From assembly GCA_026874595.1 (NCBI GenBank), contig CM049316.1, positions 18,067,839 through 18,131,838 on the forward strand: a stretch of DNA of 64,000 bases, read 5' to 3'. The DNA comes from Sipunculus nudus (taxonomy: Eukaryota > Annelida > Sipuncula > Golfingiida > Sipunculidae). The first letter of the stretch is position 1, and every line of letters begins with the position of its first letter. The notes beneath the pieces are model-generated. The model searched no databases. It worked only from the letters and a program-made list of their open reading frames with translations, and was not told the DNA's origin. Positions 24,045 through 36,170 of this stretch are shown here, piece after piece. The position numbers and the translations under genes are program-made.

Positions 24045-26455
24045 CATATAATTTTAAAACCATACTGTTAATTGGGGTATAAAGAGGCAGGATTAGTCCT
24101 TATCATCAATGTGATGAGCCAAATGGAATAAAAAAGCGTATGTCAAGCCTGCAAGTTTACAATTTTAAGCTACTTAAAGAAATAAAATAAGTGATTATTC
24201 GTTTATAATAAGGGCATACATCATCTTCTGCAGCCGACTAAAACTTTGATGTATACATTCCATATAAATGGCAGGCGGCAATGTGTTTGTGGTTTCTTTA
24301 ATTTGATTGAAATGAGGTTACAAATGTGATTTTTTTACTTTAAACGTGAATTTTAAAATGAATATAGAATATATAAATATCACAAGGCATATACTTTTAA
24401 GACGTTACTGTTGATTTGGGTATAGGCAGGCATATTAAATTATCATGTTTTTATTTTCTTTAAATGTGTTTTAACTTTTTGTTTGAATCCAACTTAAGTA
24501 CTTATTGATTTAATGTTTTATAACTTATTGTATTTTATAATTGTCAAGCGCACAGAAACTTTATGTAATAATGGGCATCTAAGTGAATAAAATAATAATA
24601 ATAATAATAATAATAATTATAATAATAATTATAATATTTAATCCTACTCGATTTTTCAATTTGATCGAACAGTTTTGTAAATTTAGTCTCAAGTCTTGTT
24701 TTAAATTTTAAAATTCACTATTTGAAAGTAGTTTATAGGATTCAATAAATAACGTTTACATTTCGAGTATTAATTGGCTTTTTGAGGTGAAGCAACTCAG
24801 AATTCTGGTGGGTTTGTTCCACTGAAACGGAGTGGGAGATTCATTTTAATATTTCTAAATTTAATTAAAAAGCAAATTTATTTAAATATTTTACTTAAAC
24901 CCTGAATGTAAATTTGAAATTTAAAAATTTAAAATTAGTATGGAAATTAACAGTTGTTATGAAATTTTGCGTAAGATTTGTATTTTGATAAGGTAAGTCT
25001 TAAACATATATTGCTGGAAAATCTAATTACCTTTTAATAAAAAAATAGTGCATTTAAGATTCCCTTAATTTAATTTAAAATCTTTAAATACGTGTACATC
25101 AGCTCCATTATTGGAGCCGGCAGCATAGCAATACGTTTCCACACAAACGGCATGGACAAGTTTTACTGTCATATTGCGAAAAATAATATTTCGAAATTAA
25201 ACATACAATTGATGGACAAAAGCCAATAAAATGGTGTCATAACATTCGATTCTATATTTACAATATAGTGCGTTTGAACTTAAAATATGCACATTTTGGA
25301 TATACACGTCTTTATTATATCCGGCAAAACAGCAAGGATATTTTGATTCATTTTAAAAATAAATACATATATTTGGCTTACCTTTCAGGTTTAAGTTTTT
25401 AAACCCCTTTTCAGTGAAATTTTAGTTAAATGTCTGGTTAAGGATAAACCGTTACATCATTTTAATTTCTAAATTGTTCTTGAAAAATTATATAATATGT
25501 TTATATATAATGTATTCGTGAGCATTTTGTGTTAATTTTGTAGGAGATTACAATCAAATATAATTCTTCATCAAAATTTAAATGACTTGAATGATTTTGC
25601 TAGGATTTTTTAATAAAATATAATCGTGTTTTTTATTAAAATGTGAATAACTGAGCGAAAATTGCCAGTCTCTGACGAATATAAAATCTAATTTAAATGT
25701 TTTAATTTCAAAATTTAGAGTGGCAGCTCATATTCAGATTTGTTTCATGAAACTAAAATTATTTGGCCTCCCAGTGGTTTCAGCAAAAAAAAGAGTATCC
25801 CCAGTTTTGTTGTTTTTTTATTCATTTTTCAAATTTTTGGGGCGTATCATTTAAGCGATCTTGACGCGCCACATCATAATTATTATTAGAGTTAGTGCAA
25901 TTTTTCTCACGTAATGCCTGGATAAAAAAAAAACAAATAAAAACAAAATAAAACATATATACATCGTAAATGTATGCAAAGTTATAATAATAGATGCTTC
26001 ACGTTTAAGGGTACAAAACAAAAATGTGTTGAAAGTTATATCCCTACATTTGTCCATCAAATTTATATTTTTTATTTCATCTGCGCGGATTTTTTTTTTT
26101 TTTGCCATTATGATTTTAAAATTTTTATCTTTTTATTTAATTTAATATTTAAACTACAAAGTTACTTTTGTAACTTCATTTCAGTCAAATTAAAGAAACA
26201 CAGCTTATTGCCCCATGCCGTTTACATGAAAGTAAAGTTTTACTCTGCTAAAAAAGGTGATGTATACCCTAACTATAAACAAATAATCATTTATGTTATT
26301 ACATAAAATAGCTTAAATTGTAAACTTTCAGGCTTAAAATACGCTCAATGACAAAAATAACATTTTTTCCCCATTTGGCTCATCAAATTGATGATTAGGT
26401 TTAATCTTGTCTCTTTATATCTCAAATAACAGTAAGGTTTTAAAATCATATGCCT
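24045..26455. mobile_element. AT-rich element with long inverted and tandem repeats
   Basis: 24045-24350 matches the reverse complement of 26105-26455 over about 300 bp with many substitutions. Shared blocks in order: ATTTTAAAACC, TACTGTTA, GATGAGCCAAATGG, AAGTTTACAATTT, TTTATA-TAGGG-ATACATCA and GTTTCTTTAATTTGA. A third partial copy of the unit start (aaggcatatacttttaagac, ttactgtt) lies at 24385-24440 in direct orientation, so the left side is a tandem pair and the right side an inverted single copy. The 1.7-kb interior is AT-rich and non-coding, with an (AAT)n tract at 24590-24640. Class unknown: foldback-like or two opposed insertions of one family. Confidence 0.6.
24590..24640. repeat. 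(AAT)n microsatellite, imperfect
   Basis: About nine AAT/ATA units followed by interrupted copies. Confidence 0.9.
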
Positions 26456-28025
26456 TTTATATTTCAAACGTTTAATTTGAAATTTGAAGATAAAAAATTG
26501 AAATAGAGTTTTTGATGGATTCAGCACCTCAAAATTAGGTAAAGTGATAACCCTGATTGAATTAAGCAGTAATAATTTCTCCTCATAACAATGAACCCTT
26601 GATATTAATCCATATTTTTTTTTAATTATGTACCCAGGTAAGTTTATAAAATTTCAAGCCTTTTGGAAACATTTCCAGAGGGGTAATGTTTTGAAATATG
26701 ATCTCTATGAATCGCTTTAACAGAAATTGACATCAAACCTTATAATGATAGGGGGTGCTCTAAATTTCAAGATTTACCCAGGACTAAACGGCCTTGTCAT
26801 CATGTTAACCATGTCCAGGATTCTGCTTGTTTAATTCTTCCTATATTTTGTCCGTTGGAGATGGAAATGTGGCACTTATTAGTGCTGTAAAATATACTAA
26901 CGCCTTAATTTGAAGCTAGATGCCGTAAGAGCTTTTTTTACATAAAACATTGTTTTTTCGGCATTTTCAATATGCTATTTCCCCAATTTTTCGATGTGCA
27001 TCATAAGTTCTATCTCTCGGATGAGTTCTTAAATTTGATATTTTGTTATTACGAATGAGTTATCACGAATCTGAGGACTTTCTTCCAAATTCATGCAAAG
27101 TCAAGCAAAATTACATCGTGTAGACAAAGTCACGATATCCATTGATGAAATCCTCATGTTCTCGAGACAAAAGACCCATTAAAAAACAATACTGTATACC
27201 GGAACCGTGCATAATTTGATTGTATATTGTAAAGGAATTTTAATTATAATATCGATAAGCGTACACTTTTTATTTCGTCTGGCCGCCGGTCATGGTTATC
27301 TCAGATAATAAGAGAAGAGTTAACGTGACACAAGGAATGAGATTACGGAGTGAGCCTTACTTAGGACAAAATTAATAATGTTAAGTTTGTGAGGAAAGTT
27401 TTAAAGTCCAGACAATGGCGTACCTTTGAACAAGATTACTGTTATTTACAGTAACTAACGCTTTTGCTTCTCAGTGCCATCTAGTATTCAAATGTTGAAC
27501 GATTTAGGACTTCAAAATAAGCTTTAATCAAATTTAATCAAATTTTAGCTCAACGCAGTGAAACTTTATGTATTCTCGTTAACTATCCACACAAATATAT
27601 TATAATACAAAAAAAATCCAGCTTAAATGCCTTATATAACGTTATATATTCCTTAAATGAAGAAAAGTAGGCGCTGGGATGCAGTTACGAGTTGTATCGT
27701 AATTAATAATGAAGACATATGCTATGGTACCCCATGGAACGTTAGCCTTATTTGTGAAACCTTTATCGGCCTTATTATGTACTTGTATCAATAAATTTAA
27801 GTAAAATTCTCTTTAGCCAATTGATTTTGTTGATTAAACGGATTGATTCTGCGTGGACTGCAGATTTATCAGATGTGTAAATTGAAAAGTGGACTCCTGA
27901 GATTAAGACCACGGTATTTTTGTCTTTTTGAAGTGGCCCTACCACGTTGAATATCTCACTCGCTACTTGTCATGATTTAACATATGCATAATCTATAAAA
28001 TCATTCTGTTATCTTACTAAAGTTA
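26456..28025. other. AT-rich non-coding stretch
   Basis: No gene or repeat structure recognised. Confidence 0.5.
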
Positions 28026-28596
28026 TGTGTAATATATTAATAATTTTTTCCTTGTATCTGTTTTATTATGCGCAGGATAAGACGTAGGTATTCTGTTTCG
28101 TGTTTAGCGCAAGCCCTGTGCTTTGCACTTTGAACGCACTGGATGAACTCCGGCTTGCTCGCAGAGTGTAAAGACACAGGGCTCGTTGTAGTGTAGAAAT
28201 TCGGGTCTGCTCATGCGCTATGGGCGCTTGTGTATTGATGTGTTTTTTGGAATGTTCGTGAAAATGGAAGTTTCTGGGCTTCGGGTGAAAAGGCTATAAA
28301 TAGGGGCTGTGTTTAGAGCCGGGTAGAGATAAAAATACCAGCGGACACGGAAGAGTGTGACTCTCTCGTCAGTTTTGGGGCCTTTCCGATAATTGCAGAA
28401 CTTATAGATATTCTAAGGACCTTTACAGACTTAATACGGATTGTCTTCAGTTTACCTTTTGGATTATTACCAGAACTTCACTTTTTGATTACAACAGATT
28501 GTTTTCGAGATTATTAAATCGGACTATTCTCTGAGAAGGTTTACATGAACTGTTCATCTGGATTATTTGTGTTAAAGGACTTGTTGAGCTGTGACA
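28026..28596 (+). mobile_element. LTR-like segment (5' LTR or solo fragment)
   Basis: Promoter-like architecture: an inverted repeat (gccctgtgctttgcac at about 28111 against gtgtaaagacacagggc at about 28166), then TATAAATA at 28295-28302 in 'ggctataaatagggg', then a pyrimidine-rich leader ending GAGCTGTGACA. It is followed at once by 'gtggtggtatccag', which could be a primer-binding site. LTRs begin TG and end CA; TGTGTAAT at 28026 and ACA at 28594-28596 fit, but the left end is a guess. No gag or second LTR was found. Confidence 0.45.
28295..28302 (+). promoter_or_regulatory. TATA box
   Basis: TATAAATA in a GC-richer context than its surroundings. The predicted start would be about 25-30 bp downstream. 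It most likely belongs to the LTR-like segment. Confidence 0.5.
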
Positions 28597-30695
28597 GTGG
28601 TGGTATCCAGAAATCAAAGCCTAGGAACCGCGATTATATACATGCAAGCGATATACTCCCGAGAACGATTATTTCTGCTAGCTCTTAGAATTCATAATTA
28701 TTATTACAGGAAAATATTCAACATTAGTTGAAGGCCAGGATTTCCGCAGAAATGACACATGATGACTTAAACCGCTGATCGTATGACTTCTTATGGAAAA
28801 AACTCAGACTGTATCAGGACATTTTAAAACAAAATGCGCTAACTTATATAAGACAATATAATATACTTATATCAGTATTGATGGCCTGGTACGAAATGTT
28901 TGTGTATCACATGCTTACTTTCTCACCTGACTGAAAGTTATTTACGATTTTATTTAAGTCTCGATGTCTTGCCGACAAAGGTTGCTTCTTCTGCTATCAC
29001 TTACAGATATCATATCATTAGTACAGGAAAATAGAGTTCTGGCAGTCATAATCTCAGTAAGATGTAGTGATTCCTATGTGTGTAATTTATTGACGCCACA
29101 CTAGGATGCATGGGGGCCAACCGAGTGACAAACACATTGTAGGTGAAAGACAAGTCCGTCTTGTCTAACAACTTACGAATGCCGCCTTGTCAATGTTCTT
29201 ATGTCTCAAGAACAAGACCTTCACTTATTCTTAGCGTATTCTTAGTTAAATTAGCAACTTGTTTCCGCCCATGGTTCCACTACCTTACCACCGCAATGCT
29301 TAAGAACATGGCTTCGCCACCACAAGGCCCGCAGTATAAAGTGTATCCGACCAGGACTAGACAGTGCAAAATTTAAATATCAAATCCAGATCAAAAGGGG
29401 GAGGCACCCTCCCCCTTAGAAACCTTTAGAATATTCATTATTTTTCTGCAAAGCACTAAACACAGTAAAATATAATAATTCCATAGTATAAATAAATAAT
29501 AAGAAATATATAGGATTTTTTCTTTATATATAAAAACACTCTCACTGTGCTCAATATGTATTTTGTTTGATTTATAAAAATTATTATTATAAAAGAACGT
29601 CCAAGAATTGCAGGGCAGAATTTATTTCAGTTTTTTCTGCCCTTTGGTCTTTTATCTGCTGTCAAGGAATTTTATTTGATTACGTGTCTTTACTTTTTCC
29701 AAAAGTACGAGCAAACCCACTGTCACCATAGTCTCAATGCAGAAAACACTCGTTATTCGCGCTTGATAGGTTTGTAAGTAAAAATAATTTCCAGTACATG
29801 CCCAGTCTCATTCGAGTCTTTTGTCACTTTATACTTGGCCGATTGTGGTTCCAGCTAATGACACGAAAGAGGTTATTCGATTGGATTACCCGCTTATTCA
29901 GGAAATTGTCAGATGGGAAATTTTCCAGATCTCAAACGCTCGAGGAGTTACTGTCGGCCTCGCTTTCAATCTTCCCGCTCCTGAATTTACGCTAGTGGCC
30001 TCCGGGGATATTATATGATTTTAATTATTGATTGGTACTACAGCAGGAGAAAGCTCGGGGCTCTTCACAGACAATTGATCCGTGTTTGGGGGGAAAAAAG
30101 GCGGTTAATCCAGTAATCTCTGTAACGGTCCGGACCAGGTACCTTTAAGCACTTGCTAACGTTTTTGCACTTTACCACTGGCGTAAACACATATAAAGCT
30201 ATAACAAATATATAACTATAATACCGAAGAACCGGTAACACAATTAACACGCATATCCTTGCGGGAGAATATATTTATCATATGAAGGTACAAAAATATT
30301 ATAAAGCTAAAATTAAGCTTTTTGCAAGCATTAATGTTTTTAGATTAGACCATGGACCGCATGTTGTAGTGGTAGTTTCAGGAGGATGGTTGCAGTGATA
30401 TAAGACAATAATCTAGTTCTCTGATATTAAAAGGATAAGGAGGAATATACCAGAAATTGTAATTTGTCTATAAAACAGGGATGACCGTTGTATTTGATTG
30501 ACACTAGGCTTTTACTGACTGACTGAAGATGTTTTTGCTTTATCGAGCAGCTACAGGTTGCTGTAGTCTGGAACTTCATTCCTGCGCTCTCCTTAAGCGT
30601 AATTTTGAGGGAGCCTATAGACGAGATGCGATGCAAGCCAAACAGGAAACCGCTAGAGGCCGCCACCGTCTATCCGCACCGGTGAGCGGAGAAAA
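28597..30695. other. non-coding stretch
   Basis: No gene recognised. A GC palindrome (aaagggggaggcaccctccccctt) occurs near 29394-29419. The two overlapping frames at 29798-30018 share no recognisable motif. Confidence 0.5.
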
Positions 30696-31255
30696 GCCTC
30701 GGTCACAACCCACTGCGGTCACCGCACACCGTAGAGTACCGCACGGTTTTTGGGACCGCAGGAATACTTAAGCCTCGGTCACAACTCGCTGCGGCAACTG
30801 CACACCGTATATAACCTTTCGGTTTTTTAAACCGCAGGAATACTTATGAGGTGTACGTTCGGGAACGGCACGGTGTCTTCCTCATTCTCACGGCCGTCGC
30901 ACGGTAAAGTAAGCTTACCCTGCTGACGCCGCAAGCTCACCTTGCGGAAGCCGCAAAGACCTCTTACGACAGACGCAGGTCCGCCGTACTTCCCTCGGGT
31001 AGCCGATTAGGCGTTAAAAATCGCACGGTTATCCTACGACCTCCGTACGTCTACTGTACGATGCCCGTACGGAGCACGTAGGTGGCTGGCTGACGCACGG
31101 CCGCCGCATCAACTTAAGCGCTTGCGCTAATGTCAGTTACGGTCGTTGCGGAGTCCCTGCGGCCTTTGATAAACGCACGGTTGCCATGCGTCTACCGCAC
31201 GGAATAGCCCAAAACACTCGCCGTACGGCGACCGTATCCCGGTTGTGACCGAGGC
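30696..31255. mobile_element. CpG-rich TIR element with duplicated left end
   Basis: GCCTCGGTCACAACCC at 30696 is the inverse of GGTTGTGACCGAGGC at 31241-31255. The left end is tandemly duplicated: a second copy starts at 30772 (76-bp period) and the two units share 'ctgcgg', 'cgcacaccgta' or 'gcacaccgta', 'cggtttt' and 'accgcaggaatactta'. The interior is strikingly CpG-rich (many cgcacgg, ccgtacg and gacgccgc motifs) against an AT-rich background. No coding frame of note and no clear target duplication. Probably a non-autonomous DNA transposon. Confidence 0.7.
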
Positions 31256-31436
31256 TATAGCTACAGCACCCACAGCCCGAGAGCCCCAAGGCAGGATACA
31301 AACCGGCATCGATTCGAGCGACAAGTACTAAGTCAAGCCAGAAAGCAGAAATCGAGCGAACGTTAGAGTGAGCGATTATCATTTTCTTCATCAGCCACTT
31401 GGCTTTTATTTTATTCATAATTGGCAGTATGACATA

Positions 31437-31579
31437 CAGTAAAATCTCTAAATAACGACCACCTTTTTGTGGTCCCAATTCTTTTCTGTTCTTTACAGCA
31501 GACCTCGCTCATACGACCACCTCGAAAAGTGACGACCACCTGATCGAATTCCCGTTGGTGGTCGTAATTTCGGAGTTAA
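31437..31579. mobile_element. pogo/Tigger-like MITE, right end eroded
   Basis: After a TA dinucleotide comes CAGTAAAATCTCTAAATAAC and then GACCACC. Copies of 'acgaccacct' recur at about 31516 and 31531, and the right side is inverse (ggtggtcgtaatttcggag). CAGTA-AA ends with ACGACCACC repeats and TA target sites are the pattern of pogo/Tigger-type Tc1-mariner MITEs. The expected right terminus is missing, replaced by the (AT)n/(GT)n tract. Confidence 0.6.
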
Positions 31580-31614
31580 TATATATATATATATGTGTGT
31601 GTATGTGTGTGTGT
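31579..31614. repeat. (AT)n-(GT)n compound microsatellite
   Basis: Eight AT units followed by interrupted GT units, abutting the MITE end. Confidence 0.9.
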
Positions 31615-33096
31615 TTAAATACACTAGATACTGAGTCATTTATTTGTATAATACAGTGGTCATGTAATTTTTTTTTCATTATGTTGAAATTGTATCTTCT
31701 TATATCTTGTGATATGGGTCAATAGGGCATGTAGCATGAAGCGTTGGTTGTTGGCAGGATCTAGGTAGTGATACGTATAGCATGGGCAGTCTGTCTAAAC
31801 ATTTTTTCCCTTCTGTGGCATATGGTATCTATCAGCTGCTAGACCCCCAGCAGGGTAGCTGAGGTGACAGTGTATCACGGTGTCTGGTTTTTCTTCTTTT
31901 TTTTTTTTGCTTTAGGCGCAGTAATATGACAAAATCATTTTTTTTTTGTGCTGTCATTATTATATTCCGACAATGTCATGGATCAGTTAAAGTTTATATT
32001 TTGCTTAGCCTTTACAAATAGCCATATTGTATGTTCAAGAGCATGAATTTTGTTATAAGTTTCTCAGATACAACAGGTGTTATTTTGTTGAATGGGAACT
32101 ACTTTTCTATAGTATGCACCCACCAAAGGGGATGTGGTTGCTTTGCAATCTGACATCCAAGGGAAAAACAGAGCAAACTGGTCAGACTGATAAAGTAATC
32201 AATTATACTTGCTTTCTGAAACCCATTCACATAGACAAAGTATTACAATACACTATTCATTTTAGTTGTGGGAAAAATAAATATAACTTGATGATAGTTG
32301 TTTCACATAAATGTATTTTACTTATGTTTTAGATGGTAACACGCATTGTATGCAGGGCCTGTACGTCAGAATCTTTTACAGAACTGCAGCAACCCTAAAC
32401 ACATTACAGGAACAATTCAAGTTAAGACATGGCGGTCGTAATTAATTAATAAATTATTGGACACTGGTTGAGCATGGAACATGTATCACTTGTTTGTTAC
32501 AAATATGATTGAAGGTGAACGTGACAAGCCAAGAGAAATAGCCATTGATTTTATTGCTTAATTAATTGTGCTGCATTTGTTTACATATATTTGTAACTTT
32601 TGTTACATTTTATATAACTTGCGCAGAGAGCAAGGGATTTCTGGTGCATATAAATAAATATGGAGTCTGTGTCGAAAGGAATCTAGGCGTAGCATTTTCA
32701 CTATAAAAATCATCTCTCCTTTCAGATGAGATCAGCATATTCGATATCTTATGCCCCACAAAGCCATTTAAAGGACAAATCCATTGTATTAAATGGTGAG
32801 TTAATACATGTTTATATATATTCAATATGTTCTTTTTGAAGTACTCGCTGTAAACATTTAGTAGCATAGTAGCAGTGCTCACCATGCATTTGATTGATGT
32901 GTATAGATTCAAGAATAAATTCTAGATGATGAATATGTTATTCTCAAACCAGTAACATTTCCGTATATTGTAAGAACAATGAAAGTATTTTATTAGCAAA
33001 TGAGATACGTAGCGTATGCATTGATATCATTAGCTAATTACTCTCATGCATATTGCTGAATTGGCTGTCTGCATCTCTGTGTCATATCAAATGGTT
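31615..33096. other. non-coding stretch, no gene seen
   Basis: Only chance-like frames (32027-32332, 32610-32912), both AT-rich and without motifs. Confidence 0.5.
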
Positions 33097-33100
33097 TTAA

Positions 33101-33569
33101 AGGGGCCCAATTACCTATCTGACCATTATAAACTAAAGGTAATCCCTTGGAGCTTTCATAAAAAATAGGACCGAATACATAGATATCACTGCACACAGGC
33201 TGCTTGTTTTACTTATATCAACGTGTTTATAATATGTGGGGGCCTGCTAAAATAATCAAAACAAATTCAACAAGGGCATCTGGCAGCAAGTCAGATAAAC
33301 CAGAGCTTTGCAAATGGCGTTTTGCAACAAATGATCTTTTCATCTACTTATATATGCAACCTTCCACCTAAGGTTACATGTATTTACCATTTGTCAACAT
33401 TGCTGTGTTTACAAACATGTTGTTGATAAATAAGTTCAAACTTTCATCCTTTAGGAGGGCCTTTTAAGAACTTTTTACAACTAAAATTACTCTTACATTA
33501 TTAAAATATACACAGAGGAAGCCAGAAATCACATAAATTCTTTTTCAAAAGTTAGGTGATTGGGCCCCT
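33101..33569. mobile_element. 469-bp TIR element with TTAA target duplication
   Basis: TTAA at 33097-33100 and at 33570-33573 flank ends AGGGGCCCAATTACCTA and (reverse-complemented right end) AGGGGCCCAATCACCTA, 16 of 17 identical. TTAA duplications are characteristic of piggyBac and Kolobok transposases; the AGGGGC terminus does not decide between them. The interior is non-coding, so this is a non-autonomous copy. A possible relic of the same right end (gataggtgataaggcccctt) is at about 45718-45737. Confidence 0.75.
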
Positions 33570-33573
33570 TTAA

Positions 33574-34407
33574 GTGCATCAAATGGGGTCACCGGAGCCC
33601 CAGCATAGCAGTCAGGCTGCTAGTGCTAGCTGTGCTGGCAAGCTCTGCCCCTTTTTTTATTTGTTTTTTATATATCACCAATCATGGGGTAAAGACACAG
33701 GACCTGCTTCCAGTGATGAATAGGGCCTTCCTATGTTAGTTTGTTATTGTATTGCCGATTCAGATATCATTAAGACACGTGTATTCATTGGTGTTCTCTT
33801 TAGTGCTATTAATAAGATTATTGTACATGTAAGCTCTTATTTTTATGCATGTTTATGTACGAATGAGTAGAAACAGCCTCATAATGTTGCATCAGGAATA
33901 ATAATAGGGATAATAATAGGAAACATTAAATTAGTATCATATATTGTAAAACAAGATATCAATATTTAAGGTAAAATACTGTTGGCTGTCAAACCAAAGG
34001 GTGGTTGTGATGTCGATACATATAGTTTACTGCAAATATAGGTACATGTAGATGTGATGAAAACAGTAATTTTTATGATGAGCATATATTTATTTGAGAC
34101 TTTATATACAATATTACATACGACAATTTTGATTAACTATTCACCTTTATTAGTAGAGAATTATTGTTCTATTTCAGACATGCCTGTAACAGTGGAGTGA
34201 ATTCAAAAGCCACTGTCTCTCTATGTCACAAATTGCTTATATTCCTTTATGAAAGTGTTTTACTTCGGTATAGTAATTTTCTGATTCGTCTCTCCTTTTA
34301 TGCAAAATTTTTCCTGTTCATTATACCTAAATTTTAATATTAAAAATTTCAGAAAACAAATAAAAGTACAGTGTTTTGATTGAATTAACCTAGAAACCCC
34401 GCTTACA
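33574..34407. other. AT-rich stretch, no gene seen
   Basis: No recognised structure beyond a short 'aataatagg' duplication near 33898-33922. Confidence 0.5.
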
Positions 34408-34445
34408 TCTCTCTCTCTCTCTCTCTCTCACTCTCTCTCTCTCTC

Positions 34446-34479
<34 letters not shown>
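34408..34479. repeat. compound (CT)n-(AT)n-(GT)n microsatellite
   Basis: (CT) run with one interruption to 34445, a short AT block, then about 12 GT units. Confidence 0.95.
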
Positions 34480-34630
34480 ATACGTTACGACCAGTTATCT
34501 TAAAAGTTCCGCATCAAAACGTAGGTTGTAATGCAGATAGTCAACAGATTCATGAAGTACCGGTACATCCCTAACGTGGTTTTTTTGGGGGGTTTCTTTG
34601 AGGAATGTGGTATATTTTATTTTGAGACGT

Positions 34631-34633
<3 letters not shown>

Positions 34634-34688
<55 letters not shown>
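34634..34688. repeat. (CT)n microsatellite
   Basis: About 27 uninterrupted CT units. The Ser-Leu and Arg-Glu frames here are artefacts of the tract. Confidence 0.97.
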
Positions 34689-34691
<3 letters not shown>

Positions 34692-36162
34692 CATTCAAGA
34701 ACATTGCCTATTTACATACCGAAGAAGTCGGAAACATAAAGAGATTTCTTTATAAGTCATATCATTTTAAATATTTCATGTGTACAAATAACTTCATATT
34801 GGAACGCTTGCTATACAATTAATCCTACAGTGTTGAGGTAAAAGCAGTTTCATGTCTCGAATACCTGTATTTTAATCCCTCTTATGGAAAATCGGAATAC
34901 AAATATTGATCTGCTAGGATATATTGCCCATCCTGACTTGTATTATCACTTACCCGAAAATCTGAAAGCTGAGCTCTAGGCATTAGCCTTTGTCAGTCGT
35001 TCGTCCCGTCGCATTTCTTCGTCCCCTGAAATAACTCTCTCCAACATGTCTAAGTCCGATTTGGCAAAATTACCCACCCAAATATACTGAATCAAACAGC
35101 AATTTACTATACATTCATTTAGGTCGGTACTAAAAATTATTCAGATCTCAGTCAACCGATCAAAGCTAGCATATACTGTTCTTGAGGTGTGGTTCGCACA
35201 GCAAACCTAAATTGACAAAACATTTATCTATCCATACACCCTTACTCAGTATTAGGTCATGCTATTAGGTCCCCATTGCCTTGCACCCAACTATAATTTG
35301 CCATTTTGCCACAGTGGTATTCGATCGAGTGCTGTGCCGCTATGGGTCCAATCGTAGTGGAACTAAGTCTTTCTCCGAAGGCAGGTTCGCTCCTTGGCAC
35401 ATTTTATCCCTATTTCCTGCCCTAATCATACGATCAATGTTATACCTGGCAAGGAATTCACAATCATTGCCCTATTGTTTCAATATAGAGCGCCACCGAA
35501 AGAACATGGTGTGAATCATAAAAAAAAAAATCGTTTCCTTTCCTCGTTGCGTCTTTCACAATACGAATACTTGGCAGGTAAAGTCGGTAGCGCTGGCAGT
35601 GCTTAAAAATATCAATAACACTACAATACCTGTCCATCTTTTGTAATAGGATATATTATTGGGAATAAGTTCCATTACTGCAAAATTAAGACGAACAAAG
35701 AATATCGGATTCTCGGAAAAACATATAGCTCAGATCTCTACACTGATGTTTTCAGTTCCGGCTGAGAATTCCATCTTGGTTATAAAAGTAATATTAACGA
35801 CGGATGTACATCCATCAAGCCTTGAAAATATCATCATTATTTGATCAGACAACAAAAAAGAACAACTGTTGCAAGATGGTATCAGCTTTGGGACTCAGGG
35901 ATTCATTTTTATATTATTACTTTTTTTCCATAAACAGATGATTGCTTATATCATCATTTTGAATCTATATGATCATGTTAGACCAGACCATTGATTGTTT
36001 AAACTACCGACGAGGTTAATAAAGATTCTTGTAATGAAAATAAATTCCTCATAGCATACATCATTATAAAATATCAGAAATGATACAAATTACTTCTTGA
36101 GACAAATGAAGGGTTGATATACAATAAATCTCATCGGTGCTGAGTAAAAAGTAGTTTTGTGT
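34689..36162. other. non-coding stretch, no gene seen
   Basis: No recognisable coding or repeat structure. Short frames at 35281-35606 overlap in different phases without motifs. Confidence 0.5.
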
Positions 36163-36170
36163 CCTATGAC
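36163..36170. repeat. 8-bp target site duplication, left copy
   Basis: CCTATGAC, repeated exactly at 37212-37219. An 8-bp duplication is typical of hAT and P-type transposases and near the 9 bp reported for foldback elements. Confidence 0.75.
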
